A stretch of DNA of 64,000 nucleotides from Primulina eburnea (taxonomy: Eukaryota; Streptophyta; Magnoliopsida; Lamiales; Gesneriaceae), in assembly GCF_022965805.1 (NCBI RefSeq), contig NC_133101.1:7146569-7210568 (forward strand), read 5' to 3'. Positions 47,719-58,509 of the stretch are shown here, one piece after another. A program made the position numbers and the translations under genes. The first letter of the stretch is position 1; the number at the start of each line of letters is the position of its first letter. The notes beneath the pieces were generated by a model, which saw nothing but the letters and a program-made list of their open reading frames with translations, ran no database searches and was not told where the DNA came from.

Positions 47719-49933
47719 GTGGTGCAGATTGCGACAAGGACGAGGACAGAATCGACCATGCGCACACATTAATTGTACTGCTAGTGAAGGAATTGTCCTA
47801 ATTGCTTATTAATAAAAACTCTTCATTATCAAATATATTTACTTGTAATGTAAAGCAAATCCGATTCCAATGCTGCGAATATTGTATTTAAAATTTCAGC
47901 TTAAGTGGAATTTATTTTTTTATATATTCTAACGTATAATATATTCAACATATCACCTTAATTAAATTTAGTTAAACTTTTTACTATATTCTTTCTCAAC
48001 TCAGCATACGGTTTCTTCATAAAACAATGATCTCGAGTTAACCGGCTAAAAACATGAAATGCCTTCATCCCAAACACCATGCGGAAAGTTTTGAAACTTA
48101 TCCTCCACAAATGTGATCAAGCATTGATCTTTTTTAAATCTAATGAATATTTGTTTCAATATAAAAAATAAATCGAGATTAAACGATGTAACTCAATTTT
48201 TTTAAATCATATAATAGATGAACTGAAACTATCGTCTTGGAAGTTGGAATAACCCATGGTTTAATCAACATGGGAATATATATTGATATTCATTGAAAAC
48301 TTAAGATTCGGTTATAATAGGTGATGCTAGTCCGAATGCAGACAAGGATGCTAGTGAACATCAATTTAGTGAATCATTAATTAGACTCTCAAACCTGATA
48401 TTTATAGGAGAATACATTGGTCTGTCATGTACCTCCTAACTTTGTTGGGAATGAGCCGGGATCCAAAGTATTGTTTGGGCCTGATTTTGATTGGCCTATT
48501 CATAGGATATCATATATAATCCACCATTTTCACGAGTTTAATTCAAATTATTTAGTAATATTATATTTTTTGTTATGGTTGCCTCTCTCTTTTATGTGAT
48601 GATTTCATTTTCTATTTTCGCATATATTTGTATTATCGTGAAAAGGAAAAAAAATAAATTTGGATCTTAATAAACATGATTTTATTTATTGATGTTTATT
48701 AATATGATGATGATGATGTAATAATTGTTACATGGCATGTTTAATCTTATTATATAATATTTCTTATAAAATTGAATAAAAATTACTGTGTTAATGATAT
48801 CCTTCTTTAAAAATGAAGTGAGAAAATATACGACATATTCATAAAAATATTACACAAAAATTCTTATGAAATCGTATCATGCGTTAATTTTGTTAGATGA
48901 ATCTCTTATTCGATCCGATCCATAAAAAAAAAATTATATCAGAATTATTACTTTTGTTTTATATATAGATTGAATCACGTCTCTCAGATATATACATATA
49001 GAATCGTCTCATAAAAAATTTATGCGTATTATTGTTACTATTATTATTTGAGTTACTGTGAAGAGATAAACAAAATACAATTCAAAGCCCAAAAAACAAT
49101 GTGAATTTAATTAACAATATTAAATAAATTCAAAAAATTTAAACATATATTATTTTAAAATATCATTCATCATATAAAGGAAAAAAAATTTATGATTAAT
49201 GTCCATTATATCAAGAAAAAATATTATAAATAAAAGCAATGGTTATTAAATTGCTCCCCAGTTAGACTTCGACCGTGAATCACATTTTGGACTCAAATTT
49301 TACTAAATTTGCAACAAAAGGGGAAAATATAATTTGTCCTATTATGGTTTCACTTTATTATGTATTTAAACTTTGATTTCGTTGTATGAGCTTTTAATAT
49401 TTGTGTGCGATATGTGCATATATATATTTAACATTTCTGGTATTAAATATTTTTTTTTGAATTCGAGGGATTATATTAAAATTTGAAAGTTTAAAAACAT
49501 TTTTTATCATATTTTTTTATGTTACGAATCATATGATTATTTAACTAAAAAATTCAAAAGTAGAATTAAATAAAGAATATTTCATTTTGATATAATATAT
49601 ATAGATAAAAAGAAATCTAATGATATTTTTTTTTAAATAAAATATTTTTCAAGAAAAAATTATTATTGTGTTTATAAAAAAACATTAAATTTAATTACTT
49701 TAGATATTTTAAACTTGATATATAAACACTTACACACACAATACACACACATATAGTAGGTTTCATGTAAAGTCGTCTCATGGATCTATATCCGTGAGAC
49801 GATCTAGTCAGTTCATACTTAGAGTAAAAAATAATACATTAACATAAAAATAATAATTTATATGAGTCGAGTTAGGTATGAGATTCTTCTCACAAAACTG
49901 ATGTTTGAAACGATCGCACAATAGTTTTTTATG

Positions 49934-49985
<52 letters not shown>

Positions 49986-50140
49986 ATGTGTGCGCATTAT
50001 AAAATGACATTCATTAAATTTTTAATGTATTTATTTATATTATTGGGTATAATCTATGAAAAAAATTTATTAGCGTCTAAAAATCTTCCAAAGTAAATCT
50101 AGAAGAGTCTATGAAAATATTTTATAACTAATTGATTTTC
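47719..50140. other. Intergenic, AT-rich, start of tandem unit 2 (copy 2); no gene seen
   Basis: Counterpart of 18040-20472. The (TA)n(TG)n microsatellite is here at about 49940-49990, with fewer TG units than in copy 1. Confidence 0.5.
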
Positions 50141-50710
50141 TAGGGGAGTCAATTAGGTGGGTCGGGTCGGGTCGAGCAACAGTACTATTCAAAAATTGCT
50201 CAATCCGAAAACTCCCAACCCGAACATAAACCCGAATCAACCCGATCAACCTGATAAACTCGTATAACTTGAATTTGAATTTTTTATAAAAATTTTTAAA
50301 AGAAAATTAAATAAAATTTAAATAAATAATATTAATATTTTAATTTAGATATATAATAATAAAATCTCTCTTATATATATGATTTGAATTTGAAAATCTA
50401 GTTGTAGAAAAAATAAAGTATATTTATAAAATCAAATAAAAAATTATTTAAAAAATAAAAAAATGTTTAAAATAATAATAAATTTATGATATAAATATAT
50501 AATAAATATTTTTTCAGACATACAAAATATAAAAATATAGGCAATATTTACTAGTTATATTTTTAAATTTTTTTATAATTTTCGGGTTGATCCGATCCCA
50601 ACCCGATCATTTTTTTTTTGGTCAGCAATCGGGTCCAACCTGATCTGCCCCGAACCCGAAAACCCAAACTCAAACCTGATTTTTTTCGGATCGAGTCGAG
50701 TTTGTGGGTA
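50141..50710. mobile_element. hAT-like nonautonomous element with GGGTCGGGTC ends (copy 2)
   Basis: Counterpart of 20473-21048, with one GGGGTGGGTC unit fewer at the left end. Noncoding. Confidence 0.65.
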
Positions 50711-50973
50711 ATTAATACAAAAATCTATTAGAAATTTATTAACCTTACAAAAGTCTATTATTTTTAAAAAAAATTCAATAAATCTATGATATCGGGTACT
50801 ACAATTTTAAAAAGAAGAAATTGGTATAAAAGTAATTCAATTATCGATAATCTTTCACGATTTAAAATAGATTACCCGAATGTAACAGAAAATCGTCATT
50901 AATACAAATTTCAGTTTTTTTCAATCCACGTATCGCAAAAATCTCAATCGAACTTTAAAAAAAATATACATAT

Positions 50974-51323
50974 TGTAGGACCGAGTGCTTACCGTTTTAC
51001 CAATAACTATAACTAGTGGTAATGGTGCAACTCAAATCTTTTAAACCGCACAACAACTCAAGCACCACGGTTCGATCACTCTACCAAGCAGGGACAATTA
51101 TTGCACTCAACAATCTCCCTCCCATTAATTGCACTCTTTGCAATCAATGGGAATCGAACCCGTGACCTTGGCTCTGATACCAATTGTAGGACCGAGTGTT
51201 TACCGCTTTACCAAAAGTTATAGCTAGTAGTAATGGTGCAACTCAAATCTTTTAAACCGCACAACAACTCAAGCACCGCGGTTCGATCGCTCTACCAAGC
51301 AGGGACAATTATTACACCCAACA
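50974..51323 (-). mobile_element. TRIM element, complete, minus strand
   Basis: A miniature LTR retrotransposon: two 139-bp LTRs (50974-51112 and 51185-51323) flank a 72-base interior. Read on the minus strand, the LTR starts TGTTGGGTGTAATAATTG and ends CGGTCCTACA. It is followed by TTGGTATCAGAGCC, the usual initiator-Met tRNA primer site, and then a GGGAGGGAGA polypurine tract before the second LTR. A 5-bp duplication CATAT flanks it at 50969-50973 and 51324-51328. It has no coding capacity. Confidence 0.92.
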
Positions 51324-51328
51324 CATAT

Positions 51329-51688
51329 TATAAATTCGTTCGGTATCAACTTTATATTTGGTTAGGTGCATTGGACGCAAGATTAACCTATTATTAATTC
51401 CCAACGCGGTAATAATATTATAATATCGACTTTACAACCAATTTTAGTTTGAATTTCGAGAATTCAAGCAATCTTGCTAATAAATCACTTGCAAATGCCT
51501 TTTTGTGTTATTTGAAATTTATTAAAATTCAGTAAACTTATGACCGAATCCACAAGAATCATATCAAAATAAATATTAATTAATTTCCAAATATCACTAT
51601 TTAAACTCGTTTATTCTACAAGATTTATTCATCACAAGAAACAAACAAAAAACCAGACAATTAATTTAGTACAAGAATTCAAATATCC
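51329..51688. promoter_or_regulatory. Upstream region of the second CBM43 gene
   Basis: Paralogous to 16612-16948. TATTTAAA at 51598-51605 is 84 bases before the ATG and the leader with CACAAGAAACAAACAAAAAACC is retained. A short extra block around 51482-51515 is absent from the unit 1 gene. Confidence 0.5.
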
Positions 51689-52935
51689 ATGGCAATAAAC
51701 AATCTTTCTTCTTTCACTGTCATTATTTGTTTATGTCTTTGTCTATACATAACAACCCTCTATGCGATACGGGAAAACCCTAAACTTGACGATCATGGCA
51801 AAGTACGTTCTTTCGTTGGTTTTTTTAGCACGTCGAAGATTCGATTTAACTATATGTTATTACTTATTAGATAATAACTAATTTGTTCATCTGATACAGG
51901 TTAAGTTTTGTGTCGCCAAAAAAGACGCCCCTGATGATTTGTTAAAAGAATATATATACTATGCTTGCACGATTTTGAATTTCGATTGCAGCATTATAGA
52001 GCCGGGTGGTTCGTGTTATCTTCCCAACACAGTAATGAATCATGCATCGTATGCGTTCGATCTCGTCTACAGACGTGCCGACGGAAAATGCGACTGGCCT
52101 AACAATATCTCAAGAATAACGCTTGAGGATCCTTGTAAGTTATATATATATACAGAAAAATAATTAATTTTTGTTTATAAAAAAATATAATGCTTTATAT
52201 ATAAAAATCGAAATATAATTACCTATTTGCTGACATAAATATCATTAAACAACTGGAGTATATACATATCTTTCATGTTCAACTAATGATATTTTTAGTT
52301 GTTATATCATGACTTTTTTGTGATTTATATATGTTGGCTATATTTTATTTCCAAATTTTACGTTTTATCACAAATTAAAATTCGTGTATTAATTAGTTTC
52401 GGACTTGAATATTTAAATAAAAAAATATGTAAAGTTTGAGATACTTAATGGTCCGTCTTTGTGACACTAAATTAGTTTTACAAAAATATCCTCGTCAATT
52501 TAGAAAAATAATAATTTATTTTAAAAAAATTAATACATTTGTAATTTATTCATAACTACCATATTTCATTCAACTCCAGAAGTTCAAAAATTTACATATT
52601 ATTTCAATAAATTATATATTTAATATAATTTCATCACTATTATCTAAATAAAAATCATATCAAAATAATCACAAATCCTAAAAAACTATGTATATATATT
52701 CTACAAAATAATAATAATATATATTATTCTTTATTTTGTGTAAAAAAATATTTCGCGTGTGTCACAACTGGATAGTTCAAATAGATAAAATTTAAAATAC
52801 TGGATGTTTTTTGTTTAATTTCCGCGTATTGTCAAGAATTTTTAATTCGAAATTGTATTATTTTTTGGGGAAAATTTAAGATTTAAAAAGTTTGACCATT
52901 TTGGTGCAGCATATGGTAACTGCCACTTCCCATGA
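51689..52935 (+). CDS. Second secreted CBM43 (X8) domain protein, diverged tandem paralog
   Basis: Exons 51689-51802, 51900-52134 and 52910-52935; 124 residues. Signal peptide LCLCLYITTLYA, then one CBM43 module with all six Cys (KFCVAKK, YYAC, NFDC, GGSC, GKCDW, SYGNCHFP). Compared with the unit 1 protein it has about a dozen substitutions, several changing charge near the glucan-binding face: KKNAPDD to KKDAPDD, NFNCSVIKPGG to NFDCSIIEPGG, YRNAAGK to YRRADGK. Length, intron phases and Cys spacing are unchanged, so it looks functional. Intron 2 (775 bases) lacks the TA tract and MITE remnant of its sister. Expected to bind callose-type glucan in the wall, by family. Confidence 0.9.
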
Positions 52936-53085
52936 GTGGTGCGGATTGCGACAAGGACGAGGACAGAATCGACCACACACATTAATTGTACTGCTAGTGA
53001 TGGAATTGTCCTAATTGCTTATTAATAAAAACTCTTCATTATCAAATATATTTATATGATTCCGCATTTACCTTGTAATGGAAAG

Positions 53086-53600
53086 TGTTGGTGCAATAAT
53101 TGTCCCTACTTGTAAGGGCGGAGCCAAAGGCTCTTGTACCTGGGCTGGCCCATTTTTTTTTTAAAAAAATTATATATAAATTTTATAAATTTTGGAATAA
53201 TATAATATTAGCCCGGGTAGATCAATTTAATACATTAAAAAATTATAGAGTTTAAAATTTTAGCTCGTCTGGCTCCGCCCCTGCCTACTTGGTAGAGCGA
53301 TCGAATCGTGTTGCTTGAACTGCTGTGTGGTTTAAAAGATTTGAGTTGCATCATTACCACTAGCTATAGCTTTTGGTAAAACGGTAAGCATTCGGTCCTA
53401 TAATTGGTATCAGAGCCAAGGTCACGAGTTCGATTCCCATTGATTGCAAGGAGTGCAATTATTGGGAGGGAGATTGTTGAGTGCAATAATTGTCCTTACT
53501 TGGTAGAGCGATTGAATCGTGGTGCTTGAACTGCTGTGTGGTTTAAAAGATTGAGTTCCATCATTACCACTTGGTAAAGCGATAAGCACTCGGTACTACA
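53086..53600 (+). mobile_element. TRIM element, complete, plus strand, with nested hAT MITE
   Basis: Same family as 50974-51323 in the opposite orientation. The 5' LTR is 53086-53402 (138 bases once the nested element and its duplication are removed), the primer site GGTATCAGAGCC is at 53406-53417, a polypurine tract GGGAGGGAGA is at 53464-53473, and the 3' LTR is 53475-53600. The 5-bp duplication GAAAG is at 53081-53085 and 53601-53605. Tandem unit 1 retains the empty site (GTAATGGAAAGCAAATCC near 18167). LTR ends have drifted (TATA instead of TACA), so it is older than the one at 50974. Confidence 0.92.
53113..53283. mobile_element. hAT-type MITE nested in the TRIM 5' LTR
   Basis: 171 bases with inverted ends TAAGGGCGGAGCC and GGCTCCGCCCCTG, an AT-rich middle and an exact 8-bp target duplication CCTACTTG at 53105-53112 and 53284-53291. 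The duplication length and the GGGGCGGAGCCA-type end are characteristic of hAT. No coding capacity. Confidence 0.9.
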
Positions 53601-53605
53601 GAAAG

Positions 53606-54922
53606 CAAATCAAATTCCAGTGCTGCGAATATTGTAACAAACAAGACATTTTTTTAGTAGTGTTCACTTAACACAACTCATTAGAATCCAGAAAATAATG
53701 ACAAAAATGCAACTAGCTAACTTGGTCCAGTTCCATTTAATAGACCCGTGAAAAGACCAAACATTATCACAAGAACATACAAAGTGTTCGTTGCACCAAG
53801 AAAGTCTCGTAATGACCTTGTCACTTTAGCTGATGGTATAGCTTCGCGGATTTTCGTTTACGCTGATGAGCATAGAATTAATCACTTTGGTTAGATTTGA
53901 TGGAGAAGCATTTAACTTCAGATAGATCATTTTATGCATAAACTTCATCACGGACTTAGGTTCCTCTTCCTCATTTTATTAACAACAAAAACAATATAAT
54001 TAACAAGAAATAATATTAGAACCAAAACGAATATATATGATTTCCCAAGAGCAGAACATGCATGAGTACTGAGGAAGGAATGGACTTATTTAAAGTTTTG
54101 AAGTGTATGTTTGGTTTTGTCGTCCCATCCTCAATTAATTGCATGCAGTCATAAATTCAAGGTTTCATGTCTATTTTCAGTCCTTGTCCTCAATTAATGG
54201 CATGCAATCATAAATTTAAACCACAGTCGTGAACATCAATATATACTAACGTCATAAGGGTAGTATTCAAGCAGCATATTGCTCGATTTTTGCGATTTTA
54301 AAACCGTATTATTCCCGAACTTTGCAAATATCAAAGGTTTTGATACCTATTTTACATGAAATACCACTAAATATGCAGGCACACAAGCGCTTATGTGATA
54401 AATCTCCAAAGGCACACGGGCACTAAATATGCAGGCACGCAATTTACGGCATACCATAAACAATTCTTATGTGAGACATATTTCAAGATGCATGCATGTT
54501 ACGTGGGAAGATTTTGGACTGGTCTTTATATGAGAACAACATGCTGCTACATCAAATTTAAAGCTCGTGAAGTCGATGAGAATTTTTAAATCAATTAGCT
54601 AGATAGAATCGGGTATAGGGCCCGATGGGAACTAAATCCCCGCGGGGATTAAATAAGGAACCTCCGGTTAGAAAAAAAACGTCGTAAATATGGCTGACCA
54701 CCGCCACAAGCAAAATAGATGATAACAACGATGCATGTTGAGTTGGTGAGATAAATGTTTGTGTACGGATAAGCACTTGTTGATAAAATTTTGAAAGGGC
54801 CTTTCGTACGCAACAATTGACAAATTCTTGTATTCTTTGTTTTTGTTTAATAGATTTAAGCGACGTCAATTAATTGATTTGCTTAGGAAAAAAAAGAAGA
54901 AGTGATCTTCCATCAGATTTCG
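53606..54922. other. Intergenic, no gene supported; short direct repeats and one palindrome
   Basis: Two imperfect copies of CCTCAATTAAT.GCATGCA.TCATAAATT lie at about 54129-54160 and 54189-54220. Two copies of CACTAAATATGCAGGCAC lie at about 54364 and 54420. A perfect 16-base palindrome AATCCCCGCGGGGATT is at 54635-54650, near TATAGGGCCCGATGGG. Short ORFs on both strands lack family resemblance. Confidence 0.5.
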
Positions 54923-55889
54923 TACTACAAAAAATCTGTTGTCGTAGCATTTTTAAAACTGTTGTAACTGAGGGTGTTGTTGAAAGTCCGTTCAACGACA
55001 ACGGTTTTATCCATTGTGGTAGGTAGAATTTGCTACGGTTTTTTAAAACCGTCGCAAATAAAATTAGCGACAGTCTTTAATAAAGATTTTCGTTGCTAAT
55101 TTGTTTCGAAAAATAAAAAAAATTCTTTTAATAATTTAATAAATCTAAAAGAAACTAACAATCGAAACTAAAATCGTGTAAGAGATAAAAATTTTAAGTG
55201 TTGTGAAGTAATAAAATCGTGTAAGAGAGAAAAATTTTAAGTGTTAAGAAGTAGTGAGAAAAATTTCAAGTGTTCTGTGAAGTGATAAAATTGTGTAAGA
55301 GAGGAAAATTTTAAGTGTCATGGAGGAAAATGGACCGAAAATGAGGTTATTTATAGAAAGATTGCGAAGGTTTTTTGTTAAACCGTCGCTAATTTTAAAT
55401 TAGCGACGATTTTCATACACCCATCGCGAAATGTAGGGACGGTTTAAGTAAAACGTCGCGCGACGATTTTAGGAAATTTATTCATGCGACGGTACAGTCT
55501 CGCTAAATGTAGCGACGGTTTTAGGAACACCGTCGCATATTTATTCATGCAACGATTTGGCTTTAGACCGTCGCTCAATGTAGCGACAGTTTATACAAAA
55601 CAGTCGCTCAATTTAGTGAAGGTTGTCGTAAAACCGTCGCTAATTTTTAACATGTGACGGTTTTAATTAAAATCGTCCCTACTATCAGCGACAATTTATT
55701 CAACATCGTCGCTAATTTTAGCGACAGTTTTAATAAAAACCCCCAAAGCAACGGTTAAAAAACCGTTGTCTTTGACCCCCCAAAAGACCACGGTTTTCGC
55801 TAAAATCGTTGTTAAAAACATACGACAACATTTTTTTCAAAAAAATCATTGTCGTATGTGCGTTGTTGTATGCAGAATTTCTTGTAGTG
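54923..55889. mobile_element. CACTA-like nonautonomous element with GCGACGGTTT subterminal repeats
   Basis: 967 bases. The right end read inward is CACTACAAGAAATTCTGC, the classic CACTA terminus; the left end is the decayed TACTACAAAAAATCTGTTG. Between them GCGACGGTTT or its complement AACCGTCGC occurs more than ten times, concentrated at 55375-55740. A block at about 55165-55320 holds three to four copies of a unit containing GTGTAAGAGA.AAAATTTTAAGTGT. No transposase frame. The 3-bp target duplication cannot be confirmed. Confidence 0.8.
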
Positions 55890-56948
55890 TATAAATGGTA
55901 AATTGCTTTTTTTTTTTGTGATTTATGTAGTATCACATTAGTACGTAATTCGGACGAAAAAATAACTAAAATTAACAAAATATGTTAGATTAATAAAACT
56001 GAATTTTTTTAATAAATTACCAAAATGACAAATAAGAAAACATGTAAAATCAGAAACACAATTTTCTTTTTATTCCCATCTTAAATCCTAACTTTAAAGA
56101 TATACATTGTAATCAATACCGACAATTAAATATCGATGTGTATGGTACGTGGACTTGAATCTATTTAAAATCCATTATTTTGATCAATTCACCGAATTAT
56201 TTCTAAAAAAACAAAATATTGAAAAATCCTGAGAAACATTTTCATCAATAAATTCTTAAGTTGTATTTCAATTGAATGATTTAAATGATTCAAATCCATA
56301 ACTACTGAAAAGGAACATATATTGGTATGCAAGGCATAATTTATTTTTTATTTATATTTTCCTTCTTAATAATAGTACGCTTCAAAATATTTAAATAGCA
56401 GAGTTTTGTTTTTGTTTTTTTTTTAATCTAAAAAAGATTATATATGTCGAAGAATATATGTTCCAGAGTGAAGGCGAGGGAGCAAGAATGGAAAAACAAA
56501 AAATTGCTTGTTGCTCTTGAGAAATCAAATGGTTGAGTCTCACAGTGTTGCAGTGAAGTATTGAAAACTTTCAAATACAACACTTAACCAAAGTGTTGCT
56601 CGAGTGTTGTTCATTAAACTCGATTTAGGTTCACATAGTTTTGTGTCAATTGTTATTTGGTTATTTTTGTTGATATAAATTTATGATACACTTTACTATC
56701 TTGCTCTGTCAAGGGAGTTAATGTTTAATTATTCATTAATATTCATTTTTTGTGTAAACTGAATACATATTCTAGTGAATATTTTGTTTTAACTGTGTAT
56801 AATTATTTATGTCTTAATTTACCTACATAAATCATTTGTGTGATAAAGTACTATAACACCGAACACAATACATATATCTGAAACGCACAATTCTTCTATT
56901 ATTTAGTAATTGTAAATATACGATACAATATGTTTGCACAATATTTGG
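55890..56948. other. Intergenic, AT-rich, nothing recognised
   Basis: No ORF of note, no clear repeat and no structural RNA signature on either strand. Confidence 0.5.
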
Positions 56949-57547
56949 TGTTGCGGGGTGCCAGGTGCGAAGTGCACCAATTTGCGTAAAAACAACGAAA
57001 ATCTAACTTCTAAAAACTTGACGATTATGGATACTAAATTCGACCGTCGGTTCTAATCTCCTAAAATGACTACGACGCCAAAATAAAGAAAACTACTGGA
57101 ATTTGGGGAATAAACTCCTGACATCATTTATATTTTCAACAAACAGTAGGAATTTATAAAATATGGAAATATAACACAAATAATTGCTGAAATCTAGAAC
57201 TAGAAGACGCTAGAAATGTACTGGAAATACTTGAAAACTAGTGCAATGAAAGATTGAATTTTGCAGAGCGTATTTGCAGATTTTGTCTGTGTAGAGTTCT
57301 GTTGTGTGTAGGAGTTCTCAGTGTTTGCCGATCCCTTCTTTTTCTTCGCTTTGAAAGGTAGTTTCTTCCACTCCCCCATGAGCCCATGATTTTTCCCACT
57401 ACCTTCGCACGATTTCCATTTCTTTCCTCCCACGTTGTAATCGGTTTAACTCGATAAGAATTGAATTGATCTGTTATGGGCTTTTATAATTTAATTGGGC
57501 TTAACATTAAATTGGGCTTTCATAATTAATTATTTTTAGCCCAAACA
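56949..57547 (-). repeat. Probable Gypsy 3' LTR
   Basis: On the minus strand it starts TGTTTGGGCT directly after GCGGGGGGCAAT, a plausible polypurine tract (plus strand 57548-57559), and ends CGCAACA at 56949. A TATAAAAG box lies about 60 bases into it (plus-strand 57481-57488). TGTT...AACA ends and 599 bp are reasonable for the group, but the partner LTR is outside the window, so the borders are inference. Confidence 0.45.
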
Positions 57548-58109
57548 ATTGCCCCCCGCAAGCATTGGCCCGTGGGCCAAAATGCTTGTATGTAAGCCCG
57601 GTCCAACCCATTTATTTGTAGCGGCCCATTATCATTTGTCCGTGAAGTGGGTTAGTAATATTTGGGCCTAGCTTCCAAGCCCATTTAATTGTTGGATTTT
57701 TTCACTGCGTGTTGGCTTTCCCTCATACAGATTCAAATCCAAGACCATCGGCCCTCTCTTCTTCCTCTTCGCGTTACCGCTTTTCACTCCCTGCTGCCAT
57801 CGAAGTGTTATCTCTTGGAGTCCGTTCGCCTTTCCCTTGCCGTCGCTCCCCCTACGCTGTGGTTGCCGTGGAGTTGATAATGGCTCAAGAACATTTTCCA
57901 GCGCGCCCATCTGAATCGAGCGCTGCCTACGCGTTATCTGTCTCGGCCGCTGCGTCCATCGCATCGCCGCCCAACTGCCGCAACAAGCAACCGCCGCTGC
58001 AGGTAATCTGTCTCTTTCTTTGCCTTTACTCTCATCTCACCATCACACAATAGCCACCTACTGTAGTTTTTGTTTCGGTCATGTGGTCCTTCTCTGCCAC
58101 CGTTGTGTC

Positions 58110-58509
58110 CATTGCTTTTCTCCAGCAACTCCCCAAGTTTACTTATCTTCGTCTGCAATCGAGGAGTATGTGTAAATGTTCTTGTTTCTCCCCGATACCA
58201 CGCTTGAATTAAATGATAGTCATCGGGCCCATCAATAACTAAAAAGGGCAATGATTTCGGATCCCACTGCAATTCATGATATGAAAATCGGCAACCCAGT
58301 GGCTTGTTAATTTGGGATATTGTATTTTTGGAATCTGTCAAACTTGAAGCAGCTCATGCTATCCCAAAGGACCTCTGCTTGTCACCAAATGATACAATAG
58401 CTAGAGTTTCACATTTGGACTCATCATCAAGGCTGCCATCTATACCTCTGTGCCTTGCAACCACAACTACACATTTCTCATTCCCGAAATCGAAACACAC
58501 GACACTCAT
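58110..58509 (-). pseudogene. Hsp110/Hsp70-14/15-type chaperone fragment, N-terminal part
   Basis: From ATG at 58507-58509 the minus strand reads MSVVCFDFGNEKCVVVVARH, the start of the nucleotide-binding domain of plant Hsp110-like proteins. GIDGSLDDESKCETLAIVSF follows, then a TGA where a Gly is expected. In the same frame come SKNTISQINKPLGCRFS, ELQWDPKSLPFLVIDGPD and YRGETRTFTHTP. Homology fades near 58110 after about 115 residues. The normal protein is a cytosolic nucleotide-exchange chaperone of over 800 residues. The in-frame stop and truncation make this a relic, lying in the sense direction of the Gypsy element. Confidence 0.75.

Larger units (their letters stand above)
38634..51277. 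repeat. Large repeated segment, copy 2 (without LINE)
   Basis: Counterpart of 8964-21158 plus 26033-26495. The first 11 kb is nearly identical to copy 1. Differences become somewhat denser after about 47,700, where single-base changes and microsatellite length changes accumulate. It continues without a break into unique DNA with the rest of the TRIM and the second CBM43 gene, so this copy shows the true downstream context. Confidence 0.9.
48190..53085. repeat. Older tandem duplication, unit 2, complete (contains second CBM43 gene)
   Basis: Paralogous to 44100-48190 in the same order and orientation, with insertions of the hAT-like element and the TRIM. It ends near the TRIM at 53086, where unit 1 has the uninterrupted sequence GTAATG.AAAGCAAATC. 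The duplication explains the two neighbouring CBM43 genes. Confidence 0.8.

Noticed and set aside
53403..53440. TTGGTATCAGAGCC..GGTTCGATTCCC-like string resembling a tRNA 3' half
   Set aside because: It is the TRIM primer-binding site and adjoining interior, repeated in every TRIM copy. No acceptor stem or anticodon arm can be formed.
54591..54869. 92-codon minus-strand ORF
   Set aside because: No recognisable domain, biased composition and no supporting context.
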